64,000 nucleotides of DNA, taken from assembly GCA_012845835.1 (NCBI GenBank), contig JABAKD010000025.1, positions 13,089,264-13,153,263 of the forward strand, written 5' to 3'. A program made the translations under genes and the position numbers. Under the pieces are notes generated by a model. It was not told where the DNA came from and made no database searches. It saw only the letters and a program-made list of their open reading frames with translations. Of this stretch, positions 44,095 through 54,444 are shown piece after piece. Numbering within the stretch: the stretch's first letter is position 1; every line of letters begins with the position of its first letter. This DNA comes from Undaria pinnatifida (Eukaryota; Sar; Phaeophyceae; Laminariales; Alariaceae).

Positions 44095-44500
44095 GGACAG
44101 ATCAGCTCACCGGTGAGCTACGTGAGCTACATGAGCTGCACATGTTTCTTCCGGCTTGAGCTATAGGCGGTTACTCATCTTCACAAGTTTCGAAGGCTTG
44201 AGCTGTAGGCGATAGCTCATCTGGGCGTGTTTCCAAACCTTGAGCTATAGGAGCTACATGAGCTAGCTCACCTGCCCCCGAGATGAGCTACATGAGCTAC
44301 ATAAGCTACACATGTTTCCCCCGGCTTGAGCTATAGGCGGTAGTTCATCTGCACATGTTTCGAAGGCTTGAGCTATAGGCGGTAGCTCATCTGCACATGT
44401 TTTCAAAGTTTGAGCTATAATAGGCGATAGCTCATCTGCACACGTTTTCAAGGCTTGAGCTACAGGGAATAGATGAGCTAGCTCACGAGCTGTATAAATG
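44095..44500. repeat. palindromic minisatellite array 1 (42-bp type)
   Basis: Units such as GAGCTATAGGCGGTAGCTCA followed by TCTGCACATGTTTCGAAGGC T. Each unit contains the inverted repeat GAGCTA...TAGCTC. Several variants are present (AGGAGCTACATGAGCTAGCT type). The minus strand stays open over the array with a 14-residue period (CADELPPIAQAFET), because 42 is divisible by three. Confidence 0.85.
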
Positions 44501-44755
44501 ACCAATACATGCCGTACGCATAATTGAACGACATCGACACATTTCAACAAACAGCCACTACTTTTACTTTTTGCACGTACCAAGGTACAGCAGTGCCAGG
44601 GATGTGATATTATATGAGATCGGATCTGCTTCTGTTCCGAGTATAATATACCTGACGAATAAGTCGACACTCAGCATAACTTGCTGTCAGCTGTCACCAC
44701 GCAAAAAGCGTTCGCACACAACACAACACCGACGCCATACAGCAACACCCCTAGC

Positions 44756-44908
44756 ATGCCCACAACCCGGGGCAGCAGCTCTAGCGGCGCTTCGGCCGTA
44801 GACCAGGCTGGCGGCGGGCAGCACGCGGACCCATCGATGGATGTGGACCCCACCAACAACGCCCTCGATGTGGATGAAGACAACGAACAGACCGAGGCTG
44901 AAAACAAG
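44756..44908 (+). CDS. possible first exon of an unknown small gene
   Basis: ATG at 44756 opens MPTTRGSSSSGASAVDQAGG and an acidic stretch MDVDPTNNALDVDEDNEQTE, ending in AAG|GTGCGTGG, a possible splice donor at 44909. It lies between the two minisatellite arrays. The downstream ORF at 45487 is on the same strand. Simple splicing between them does not keep phase in the versions I tried. Product unknown. Confidence 0.35.
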
Positions 44909-45190
44909 GTGCGTGGTTCGGCGGGTGTGATTTTGTCCCCCTAGACCATGATGCTGCTGTTCGAACTGCATCGTCCAATGTGCATCTGTGTGCCTCCCTG
45001 GAGTAGTAGTAGTGTAGTTGAAGGGTGAGGGTCTGTACATGTATGTGGCGAGCTGTAGCTGTACGGGGTTTCAATACTCGTGCAGGCGGTGTGTTTGTGT
45101 TTGTATACCGTACTCGCACGAGTACAGAAGAAACGATGGCAGTACCAGTAACAGTTTGTTGTTTGTTGTTGATGTTATTATGCTTCTCTC

Positions 45191-45381
45191 ATAATACAGA
45201 TACGTTAGCTACACTGTAGTTGTAATGGGAGTCGCCGACCTATATCCTTAATGAGGGCACACAACTCGTAATAATGCGCGCGATCGGAGTATCACACACA
45301 GCTTGCAAAGATGAGTTTCGACGAAATCTTCGATCTCACAGCTGGAGTGTATTTTCATTTTTTTAATAATACAGATACGTT
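45191..45381 (+). mobile_element. family B short copy B6 with 16-bp target duplication
   Basis: Element 45207-45365 (159 bp) runs from AGCTACACTGTAGTTGTAAT to the invariant end GTGTATTTTCATTTTTTTA. ATAATACAGATACGTT flanks it at 45191-45206 and 45366-45381. The 5' side is truncated compared with B2, and the terminal side is conserved. The duplicated bases include TCTCATAATACAG, a plausible splice acceptor of the surrounding gene-like region. Confidence 0.85.
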
Positions 45382-45486
45382 GTGCATGATGTAAGTACGA
45401 GAGATGCCTCGCTTGTTCCGCACTCCAACGCGTGCTGTCCATCTTCTCACGCTGTGCTCACCAACAGGGGGGCGAAGGAGACAGCC

Positions 45487-45765
45487 ATGCGTGACATACC
45501 AACACCATTTGGGTTTAGGCGGTGTCCCGTACCCGGCAAGACAGCGACCCGCTCTATCGTGTACGACGATGGCGTGCGTTTCGAGCAAAACTGCTCGGAG
45601 CCAAACCCGAAGAAGCAGCGCTGGTACTGTGCGTGTTCCAAATCCTGCCGGGCATCGTCGATGAAGGGCCAAGAAGGCATCCACTGCCAGGCCAAGCAGA
45701 CTGGCAACGTCACTGCTGATAATAACATCAATAAAATATTAATATTGATAAGTCTTACGACGTAA
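45487..45765 (+). CDS. possible exon: small Cys-rich protein
   Basis: The frame reads MRDIPTPFGFRRCPVPGKTA and then ... FEQNCSEPNPKKQRWYCACS and KSCRASSMKGQEGIHCQAKQ. The Cys pattern (C-X-C-X3-C and flanking C) suggests a metal-binding finger, perhaps of the kind found at the start of hAT-type transposases, but I do not recognise a family. CACCAACAG|GGGG at 45476 could be an acceptor in front of it. The C-terminus (NNINKILILISLTT) looks like read-through into an intron or 3' flank. Confidence 0.35.
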   Translation: MRDIPTPFGFRRCPVPGKTATRSIVYDDGVRFEQNCSEPNPKKQRWYCACSKSCRASSMKGQEGIHCQAKQTGNVTADNNINKILILISLTT

Positions 45766-45899
45766 TGCTGTCCTGTCGCTCGTACCGTCGTTAAAATTTC
45801 ACATGCATGGTAAGCTGTACAACCCATATCATTCCTATACATTCGCACGTCTCCCGGAGGGCGGGCTTTTTCAGCTCGTCATCTTACATGCATGTGTTG

Positions 45900-47062
45900 C
45901 CGAGAAATAGCTACGATGAGCTGCGTACATGAGCTATGATAACGTTTTCCGGTGGTGAACTATAGGCGATAGCTCATCTGCACATGTTTTCCCCGCTTGA
46001 GCTATAGGCGGTAGGGTAGCTCATCTGCACTTGTATTGAAGGCTTGAGCTATAGGCGATAGCTCATCTGCACATGTTCCGAAGGCTTGGCCTATAGGCGG
46101 TAGCTCATCTGCCCATGTTTTGAAGGCTTGAACTCTAGGCGATAGCTCATCTGTACACACTTGCCCAGGCTGAGCTATAGGCGATAGCTCATCTGCTCAC
46201 ATTGGCCCAGGCTGAGCTATAGGAGCTACATGAGCTAGCTCATCCGTCTCCGGGATGAGCCACAGGAGCTACGTGAGCTGCACATGTTTCGAAGGCTTGA
46301 ACTATAGGCGATAGCTCATCTGCACATGTTTTGCCCGCTTGAGCTATAGGCGGTAGCTCATCTGCACTTGTATTGAAGGCTTGAGCTATAGGCGATAGCT
46401 CATCTGCACATGTTCCGAAGGCTTGGCCTATAGGCGGTAGCTCATCTGCCCATGTTTTGAAGGCTTGAACTCTAGGCGATAGCTCATCTGTACACACTTG
46501 CCCAGGCTGAGCTATAGGCGATAGCTCATCTGCTCACATTGGCCCAGGCTGAGCTATAGGAGCTACATGAGCTAGCTCATCCGTCTCCGGGATGAGCCAC
46601 AGGAGCTACGTGAGCTGCACATGTTTCGAAGGCTTGAACTATAGGCGATAGCTCATCTGCACATGTTTTGCCCGCTTGAGCTATAGGCGGTAGCTCATCT
46701 GCCTATGTTTTGAAGGCTTGAGCTATAGGCGATAGCTCATCTGTACACATTTGCCCAGGCTGAGCTATAGGCGATAGCTCATCTGCACACATTGGCCCAG
46801 GCTGAGCTTTAGGAGCTACATGAGCTAGCTCATCCGTCTCCGGGATGAGCCACAGGAGCTACGTGAGCTGCACATGTTTCGAAGGCTTGAGCTATAGGCG
46901 ATAGCTCATCTGCGCATGTTTGCATAGCTTAAGCTATAGGAGCTGCATGAGCTACACATGTTTGCCCCGGCTTGAGCTATAGGCAATAGCTCATCTGCAC
47001 ATGTTTTCAAAGCTTGAGCTATACATGACAGATGAGCTAGCTCATGAGCTGTCCGGGGTGTG
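45900..47062. repeat. palindromic minisatellite array 2 with higher-order repeat
   Basis: Roughly 25 variants of the same 42-bp unit as array 1. A higher-order block of 347 bp repeats exactly in position: TTGTATTGAA at 46031 and 46378, and CGGGATGAGC at 46251 and 46598; a third, shortened block follows after 243 bp (46841). The minus strand encodes in-frame 14-residue repeats (CADELSPIAQAF), an effect of period 42. I see no independent sign of a real protein. Confidence 0.88.
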
Positions 47063-47084
47063 AAATATTGGTAAGCTCTCTTAC

Positions 47085-47300
47085 AGACCTGCATCATTAA
47101 TGAGGACTAACACCCAGTAATATGTGCGATCGGAATATGAAACAAAGCTTGCAAAAATGTGTTTGGACGAAACTTTCGATCTCACAGCTGGAGCAGTATA
47201 TTATACGTTTGTAATATTGAAATTACCCTCCGTATGTGAATCGAAGATTTCGTCGAAATCATTTTTTTTTTCAAGCCGTGTTTGATATTCAGCGCGTAAT
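47085..47300. repeat. family B fragments in opposite orientations (B7)
   Basis: A plus-oriented piece (ATTAATGAGGAC ... GATCTCACAGCTGGAG, about 47090-47190) is followed by a minus-oriented piece (ATCGAAGATTTCGTCGAAAT ... GCGCGTAATGCAT, about 47236-47303). The pair is a diverged foldback. Confidence 0.7.
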
Positions 47301-47303
47301 GCA

Positions 47304-48009
47304 TAGAATGGTACTATAATAGTGTAACATCTAGCAATAAGAATGGCTACCCCAGCTATCAATCAATAGCGTATGTTCGGCACGCAGTACAACGAATCGC
47401 TAAGAAAATGTTTTAAGTAGTACCATATAGCAGCACCATTCTGCTAGCTTCCTCGACAATAAGCAAGTCACCAACTACCAAGTGGTCGTCATATATATGA
47501 GTAAGTGCTGTGTCGATTGTTTTTTCGCACGGTTGTGTCCGTCAACCACCCTGTCCCTTCATGGCAGTACACCGTAGGCCTATATACGACCTTCAAAACC
47601 GTCGAATTCTATCATGTGTGGATCTCCTCATCACATACTAGAATGCCAGCCATTCATTGTTGTCCGATTACACGATGGCCGGTGGGGTGAACCCGGGACG
47701 AGACCGACCACAAAAGAAAAAGGGTCCAGTGCCTGGTAGACGACATCATCAGGGTATTCGAAACAACCGAGGGGTGAACGGCTGACTCCCCATCCCGCAA
47801 AAATTACTGTTCGGAGCTGAGACTGCGGGTTAGCTGGGGCCAGTTTGAAGAAGAGTGGAAGCTGGCACCGGGGAATCGTCGACGCGGCAAACCGCTTCGC
47901 GACGAGATGGCACAGGGACGAGACGGAGAAGAGCTGGCAACGCCTCACAGCAGAGGACGCCTAGAGCAGCAACCAGTGAACGGAAACCGGGAGGGGGGGG
48001 GGGGCAGCC
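47304..48009. other. no recognised feature
   Basis: Open frames up to 105 codons have no motif. Nothing else was found. Confidence 0.4.
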
Positions 48010-48330
48010 GTACCGATACAGCTGTAAATGAATGCAAAAACAAATAAATGGTAGATCGTGTGGCAAAATACCAGCTTGACTAATGAGTGGAGCGTGCGCT
48101 TGTTTAATGTATAGCCTTGAGCCCTCCACAGCGAGTGGTAGTTTCTGCCTTGTTTGTTTCCATAAGTTCGATGGGGGGATCCTGAAAACGATGGTAATGA
48201 CTTGCTCTCGTTCTTTCTATATTTAGTTTTCTTCTTTATTTTGTTGCTCACTTAGTACCCTCCCCACTGGCGTTATGCTGATGGTACCTTCTTCTCTTCT
48301 TCGTGTTGATTTTATCCGTGCAACAGTAAG
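48010..48330 (+). repeat. dispersed repeat E, copy E1
   Basis: Shares with 49757-50045 the blocks AGATCGTGTGGCAA, CTCCACAGCGAGTGGTA, ATGGGGGGA, GGTAATGACTTGCT, CCTCCCCAC and CTTCTTCGTGTTG-type sequence (in altered order near the end). Nature unknown; no long ORF. Confidence 0.7.
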
Positions 48331-49435
48331 CAGTGATATTCTTGGTGTGGTGTTGTCCGTGCAACAGGTATGTGTTCCTCTTCAGCACGTATGTTGTTCT
48401 TCATGAAGCCCTTCCTTTCCGATCTTGCACCACATTTTTTATAACACCTGTCGTGTCGCTTATTTTGCATTTTTTTTTCTTTTCTGTTCTTTTTTTCTTC
48501 CTTTTTCTCACGTTCCATGATCTAGCTTGTTTGGTTGTGTTCTCGTATCCGGTAGGCTAGCATTTCACTTGCTCTACCTTGAATGAATTTCGACTATTCT
48601 GTTGACACTGTTTCACAGTCTGTGACCACATAATATCAAGTTGTATCTCTCTGAAATGAAGAATTGGCACGGACTCTGGGTGTTCTGATGATTTATGTGG
48701 GAAGAAAGAACTGATTCGTGGTATTAATAGAAGACAACACACGTACGTAACCCACAAAAACTCCAGGCATGGCTGTTCGATTAAAGCCGGATAGACGGGA
48801 CAGGCTGAGGAGGGTCGTCGATAGTGTCTATAGCTCAGGTGACACCATCGTATATATCCATCTCGACGATATTCCATTTGTTCATACCAAGGTACATACC
48901 GAATATATAACACTAACAGCATGTCCTAAACACCATTGTTTGATAGTAGATTCATCGTACGAGAACAAGGAAAATTTAAACCGCCAACACTAATCACATT
49001 CACGTGCAAATAACTCGACCTATATCCTGCCCCAATCCACCTCATAATAGATAGACGTTCTTTAAAAAAGTATCACATATTGGGCATCTGCAGGTACCAT
49101 GCTTTGCGGCCACCCACCTTCGTCACCCATTCTCGCGCCCGCGCACTCAACACGCCCCCCGATTACCCCCCCCACCAATACGTCTTCGACCCCCGCTCTC
49201 CACCAAATATCAAAATCTTCCAGAGGTATAGACTACACACTACCTGACATGTGATATCACCTCATTACCTTTCCAGCCACCCATGCAGCACCTTCAGTTT
49301 ATGTATAGACTATGGTCCCGACGTTCCAACCCTCCTTTCCGCTGCCCCCACCATCACCAAATAGCATTAGGCGTGCATGAAGCTTATATTTATGTATGCG
49401 ACTTGTCCCCTCTATTCCCTCCCCCCTCACCTCGC
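48331..49435. other. no recognised feature
   Basis: No repeat partner or coding motif was found. A T-rich run lies at 48435-48510. Confidence 0.4.
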
Positions 49436-49439
49436 CGTA

Positions 49440-49745
49440 CTACATGATATTCGTGGTAAACTGTTGCATTCCTCAGCCTTCAAGTTCTGTCCACCTCAAA
49501 TAAAGCGGGTTCAATCATTTCCGCGCACAGATTGCTTAGCATCACCCTGTTGACCCCGGTACAGGCTACACCTACACTCCAACATTTCTCGTTCTAAGGG
49601 GAATTTCCGACCTTTACCCCTAGACTAGTGATGATTCACATCCAGTATTACGCGGGGATGGAGTATCTCAAAGCTTCGACCTCACGGTTGAATGGAGTGT
49701 ATTGATATTTTTTACAGTACGTGATCTCACAACTGGAGTGAATTT
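49440..49745 (+). repeat. family B repeat, diverged copy B8
   Basis: GATATTCGTGGTAAACTGTT, TTTCCGCGCACAGATTG, CATCACCCTGTTGACCCCGG, AAGGGGAATTTCCGACCTTT and TGGAGTGTATTGATATTTTT in family order, with several internal deletions. Confidence 0.75.
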
Positions 49746-49756
49746 TGTATCCGTCT

Positions 49757-50045
49757 AGATGAATGCAGAAACGAAGTGCCAGATCGTGTGGCAAGGTACC
49801 AGTTCGACTAATTAAGATGGAAGGTTGTGTGCTATTATAGCCCTGAACCTTCTACAGCGAGTGGTATATTCTGCTTTTTTTTTTTTTTTGTTGAGTCCAA
49901 TGGGGGGAGCGCGAAAGCGACAGTAATGACTTGCTGTCGTCCTTTCTTTACCCTTTTTATTTTTTATTTTTTTTGTTTGCTCCCATCTTTCCCTCCCCAC
50001 CGACCTTATTAACTGCTGCGTTACGGACAAAAACAACACGAAGAA
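49757..50045 (+). repeat. dispersed repeat E, copy E2
   Basis: Partner of E1, same strand. It adjoins a tRNA-derived SINE head on the minus strand (50080-50155), so E may be the body of that SINE, or the SINE may have inserted beside it. Confidence 0.65.
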
Positions 50046-50079
50046 GAGGCAGTATATATTTTTGTGACATAGCAGAATC

Positions 50080-50155
50080 TCACCACGGTGGGAATCGAAC
50101 GCAAGGACCAACGCTAGTGGTATTTGAGGGTAAGCACTAGACCATCGGGGTATTA
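50080..50155 (-). ncRNA. tRNA-derived SINE head, copy S1
   Basis: The minus strand reads CCCCGATGGTCTAGTGCTTA with an A-box-like TGGTCTAGTGCTTACC, then CTCAAATACCACTAGCG, then GCGTTCGATTCCCACC with a perfect B box GTTCGATTCC. The spacing fits an internal RNA polymerase III promoter. The same sequence, diverged, occurs on the plus strand at 60322-60411. The acceptor stem is not paired, so it is tRNA-derived and not a tRNA gene. Confidence 0.7.
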
Positions 50156-50749
50156 CAAAAAAAATATGTACGAGGTATATACTACTTGAGAGAATGCCGC
50201 CTGCACCAAGGCATGACTTAGCTGTTACGCTGATGATGCCCGGGCGCAACGTTGAGGTCGGAAATGCGGTTTAGCGCAACATGTGCCAGAAGGCGTGGTG
50301 CCCGCCGGGCAACAAGAGTTTGGCGTCGCACAGCTGTCTTCGCCGCAAGCTTAAATATTGGCGCGTGCCTATTTCTCGCCATACGTGAGGGAAAAGGCTG
50401 AAGCTCGTCTGTTCTTTTTCGTTCTCCGTAGGCGCGAATGTATGAAAATGCGACAAAGCGTACATTCTTAGGTGATTTTGGTTCGCAGCCTCACTCCGTT
50501 ACCACAAAAATATCCAAGGGTTTACACGTCCGAACGCACTACATCAAGCGTTTTTTCTTCGGACATCCTTCGAAGTATGTTCCAGCATGAACTTCGTAGC
50601 CGTTTGCCTCCGTCTTCCACTGTGTAAGGTTTGGCCTTCGGCGGCACGCCGGGACCCAACGGGTTACAAACACGCCAGCAGGGATAGATATGCGCTGCGT
50701 GTAATATCCATTCCTCTTCCCGTTGCAATTTGTGCAATGGAACACAGAT
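50156..50749. other. no recognised gene
   Basis: A minus-strand frame 50539-50745 (68 codons, FHCTNCNGKRNGYYTQRIS) looks protein-like but I cannot place it. No repeat was seen here apart from the G2 edge. Confidence 0.35.
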
Positions 50750-51035
50750 TCCTAACGCCTGCAGTGCTTCCTACGACGGAGGAGAGGTAGGACGATTTGT
50801 CTAAACTGGCTACTGAAAGACGGGTCTCCTTAACCCAAAACCGTCGCAATATCGTTCATGCCTTGAAATCATTCTACGGCTGGCTGTTCATTTTTTTGCG
50901 TAGATGGGCGATGAACCTGTTTTTTGAGGTTGGCCTTCAGTTCCCTTAGACACCAAGTATTTTCGGGGCAGGCTGGGTGGCGCCCTTTCTTTGCCTCGAC
51001 GAGCGAAACGCGGTGCACCTCTACAGAAGTGACAT
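50750..51035. mobile_element. family G relic, copy G2
   Basis: Aligns with G1 at GAGAGGTAGGACGA, CTCCTTAACCCAAAACCGTC and GCGGTGCACCTCTACAG. The terminal inverted repeat is degraded, so boundaries are approximate. Confidence 0.4.
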
Positions 51036-52335
51036 GCATCGCCAACTAATGCCCTGGCTTTTTTGTTTCCGAGTATTAGCGGATCGGTGACAAAAACTTC
51101 GCGTTCGAATGCCCAGATACACACCTTGTATGAACACACTTGCCAGATTGGTTGTAGTGTCATGATGAGACGATATGGTTTCCTACGCACACTCAATCCA
51201 TTACTTTGAACCCTCACAACCCGATCCTTCCACTCTCCTCTTCAGCCTAATCAAAAATATTGCCCTGTTCCAGCCATTATCCGACCAAAACCACGAGCAT
51301 AACCGATACCCACTATCACTTAACACATAATAATAGTCGGTTCGAAACCATTTCTATGTGATTCTCAAAAACCTCCCACGGGTCGATACAGAGTTCCCTC
51401 GCCAGTGCATTGCCTTGCCAGACCACGATGATACCCGTACCAAAGTGGGACCCCGACCACGCCCGGAATGATGCAGTTCAGAAAGAACCCAAAGAACGAG
51501 CAGGTCGTGTGACCGAGAATTCCCACAAAACAATACTGGGTCACCGCGCCAAAGGGTACGCACAACACTTCCAACAAGGAACCACGGCTTTCAATGGGTG
51601 GTGAAACGTGACCGCACCGCAATTCAATTCGATACTTCTCGCTCCATGCAATGTGTCTCCTCTCTCTCTTATCGCTGGGCTGTTGACCCAGCAGCCGTCA
51701 ACAGCAGCAACCTATAACAGCAATAATAGAGACCAGGGTAAGCGCTAAGGCAGAGGCATGATGTTGAACCCGGCCGTTTTCTGAGTGATTTGCTGCCACA
51801 ACGGGGGACGCTACGAAAACCTCAATGCCACTCAAAGCCCTGATAACGCCCCGCAAGGGCTGTTGCCTGATCTTCTTGCTCCACACCTCGCCAAGAGATG
51901 GCTCCACGGGTGGACCATTAATGGTGTGTTTGTCAAGCTATAGAGTCTGGGGTGAAAGGTAAGGAGAGCTGACGACCCTCGCATAAAAGGGCAGCCGAAT
52001 CCCTTACGGCGGCCTCGTTTTTTTTGCAGAACGCTGCGGTGTCACACGTAGGCATGCCCATTCTCACCTTGAATGTCTCGTGCCAGCTGATTCCTCCTGC
52101 TGGGAATGTTGACTTCTAACCTCTTCTATGTGTACGTGGTTGTTGTTGCTGACAATGCCTGCCACCGTCAACCCTTACAACAGAATAGTGTAACACACGG
52201 CCAAAGCAACGATCGCGCTGGGAAGTCCTCACGTGCCTTGCGTCACCGTTAAATGTTTCTGCTCGATATCGGGAAAATTTCGGCTTGAACTTCGTGGTTC
52301 TTACATCGTTTATGAAATTTTGTTACAACCATAAA
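51036..52335. other. no recognised feature
   Basis: About 1.3 kb in which I recognise no repeat or gene. Frames of 69-109 codons occur on the minus strand without motifs. Confidence 0.4.
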
Positions 52336-52378
52336 ACTAGCCCTAGCCCTAACTCAAACCCTAACCGTAACCCATCGT
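52336..52378 (+). repeat. short degenerate telomere-like run
   Basis: ACTAGCCCTAGCCCTAACTC AAACCCTAACCGTAACCC contains five or six CCCTAA-like heptamers or hexamers. It is short and irregular. It could be a chance microsatellite or a repair scar. Confidence 0.5.
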
Positions 52379-52794
52379 GTATGGCGGTCGGGAGTGCCCC
52401 CAAATGACCATACTGGGGTGACATGGTTGAAAATACACAATGTATCACTGGAGATTAGACACCGGTAACCCAATGGAAAGTGAAACACCGACCAAACAAA
52501 ACACACGCGCATGCCCACGACAAGGGAGAGTTTCTAACGTCTACAATATATTATGTTTTTGGCCCCTCGCGCGCGGCCGGGAGGGGGGGGGGGGGCGTCG
52601 GCCGTAGTGATAACGGTATGATTTCCCCACCCCCGGCCCCTTTCGGTTCACAGTCAAACAAAGTGCGGCATGAACTTCGACAACGTCACCTACTTGTTCA
52701 AACCTTTACACGCGAACCGTACAAAACACACGCACATGAGACAGAGGGGAGACTCTAACGATTGCCACAATACAAAGTAAACATCAGATGTTTT

Positions 52795-53140
52795 AAGAAA
52801 CGGCGAAAAATTACAACCCATCGTAAATGGGATGGGAACATATGTGAGTGGCGAGCTGGGCGCAAATGTGTGCGAACGTCGGGATGGGGCGGGAGCATCT
52901 GGACGGACGGCGGGACGGGAAAGGTCCGGAATGCATCTTACGGCGGGACGGGAAACCGTCGGGACCGCAACAAGACGCCAAAGGTTGGGGCGGTAAACGG
53001 TGGGAACAGAGATTGAGGTTTCGTAAGGGTCAGGAAATGGCGGTCGGGAACAAAACACACACACAATTCCCGTTCCCGTTCCGACCTGTTCCCGACCCGA
53101 CCACACTTTCCCGATCAGACCACTACCGCGCGTAGCCTTG
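52795..53140 (+). repeat. dispersed repeat D, copy D1
   Basis: Aligns with 53865-54185 in order: AAATGGGATGGGAACA, CGTCGGGATGGG, CTGGACGGACGGCGGGACGG, ACGGTGGGAACAGAG, GTCAGGAAATGGCGGTCGGG, TTCCCGTTCCGACCTGTTCC, CCACTACCGCGCGTAG. It is rich in GGGA and CCCG words, with G-rich words on the left and C-rich words on the right. Confidence 0.75.
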
Positions 53141-53214
53141 GTATTTTTTTCGGGGATCTTCCCGAGCGCCGGTATGAGAAAATGTTCCCTTTGATTGCTG
53201 CTTACCGAGTGAGG

Positions 53215-53400
53215 AGAATGACACACGGGAAGGTGGGAAACCATTTGGTTGACGGGACGGTCATGGGATGGATCGGGAACAGGTCGGGAAATTGGCCTGG
53301 AACATTTTGGATAATCCGTCGGGATTATAGGCGGGGAAACGGTCGGGGACGTACTCGGCATATGGTCAGTAGATGCAGTCCGGAACGGTGGGAAAAACGA
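53215..53400 (+). repeat. partial D-like GGGA-rich segment
   Basis: Repeats of GGTGGGAAAC, GACGGGACGG, ATCGGGAACAGGTCGGGAAA and CGGGGAAACGGTCGGGGA words like those in D1 and D2. Order is not conserved, so homology is uncertain. Confidence 0.5.
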
Positions 53401-53864
53401 TAGGTAACTGGGGATGCTTGAGGTGGTTCTGCTTGAGCCGACGAAGCAGACCTGCCAGAACTCTACAACGCCCATTGTGTGCCATGCCTTGTACGTGCGC
53501 ACAAGGTGTGTGTGCACTGACTCGTGCAAGAACAGATAACTCGCATCACGACATATTTCCATAATTGTATTTTCAAACGATTTTATCCACCGCCTATTGT
53601 TGTGTAAACATTAGAAACTATGTCGATTACACGAGGATTACATGCAATTATTTTGAGTTGTCATAAGATATATCTCAAAATGCTTCAAGCACTCTTTTGT
53701 CGACTCATAGCTGAAGTTTATAAAAAAAAGTCACAAAAATTGCTGGGGAGGGGATATGGGGGATTAATCGGGAACTCCCATCTACATACCTATGGTAGAC
53801 TACTGCTGGAGCAGCTGTTGCACCCAAACTTGAATAATCACCAGTTGCATCCACAGTCTTGTGA

Positions 53865-54185
53865 TGAGTAAAAAACGTGCGACCGATGGATAATGGGATA
53901 GGAACAGCTGCCACTATTGGAGAGTTGCGGGATGGGAGAAACCGTGTGTATGCGTCGGGATGGGCTTGAGAAAAACTGGACAGACGGCAGAACGGGAAAA
54001 GTCGGGACGGGAACGAAATGCCTCATGTCTAGACAGTAGACGGTGGGATAGGAGACCAACGACGGCAAGGGGTCGGGAAGTGGTGGTCGGGAACGAAATT
54101 CACTCGGGGTTCTCGTTCCCGTCCCGACCCGTTCTCGTCCCCGCCACATTTTCTCGACCTGCCCACTAACGCGCGTACCCGTCGT
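53865..54185 (+). repeat. dispersed repeat D, copy D2
   Basis: Partner of D1. Shared closing part: GGTCGGGAA(G)TGG(T)GGTCGGGAACG, then TTCCCGTCCCGACCCGTTCT and CCCACTAACGCGCGTA. The minus strand is open in both copies for more than 100 codons (see findings), probably because of composition. Confidence 0.75.
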
Positions 54186-54334
54186 ATAATATAGGACATA
54201 GGTGTATTTGCGTCCGGTTTTATTTTGATTCTGTATTGGGTTTTGGGGATGGGACGGTGTCAGGTTTTGATACAAAATAGTACCAAATGTTCCATCTCAC
54301 AGCTGGAGTGTATTTTAATTTTTATAATATATAT

Positions 54335-54444
54335 CACAGCTTGCAAAGATGAGTTTCGGCAACATCTTCGATCTCACAGCTGTGTATTTTCATTTTTTAT
54401 AATATTATCGAAGATTTTGCCGAAACTCATCTTTGCAAGCTGTG
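54335..54444. repeat. 38-bp hairpin between opposed B ends
   Basis: 54335-54372 and 54407-54444 are inverted complements with one mismatch in 38, separated by 34 bases that carry the B terminal sequence. It arises where a plus-oriented B tail meets a minus-oriented B segment. Confidence 0.9.

Noticed and set aside
44095-47062. CRISPR-like array
   Set aside because: Units are near-identical tandem repeats without unique spacers, palindromes are part of the unit, and the setting is eukaryotic.
52336-52378. Interstitial telomere as evidence of a chromosome fusion
   Set aside because: Only five or six imperfect CCCTAA-like words; too short and irregular for that conclusion.
52690-53562. 290-codon minus-strand ORF as a gene
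   Set aside because: It spans repeat D and a GGGA/CCCG-rich segment, is Pro/Ser/Arg-rich and has no recognisable domain. Kept only as a finding about the D pair.
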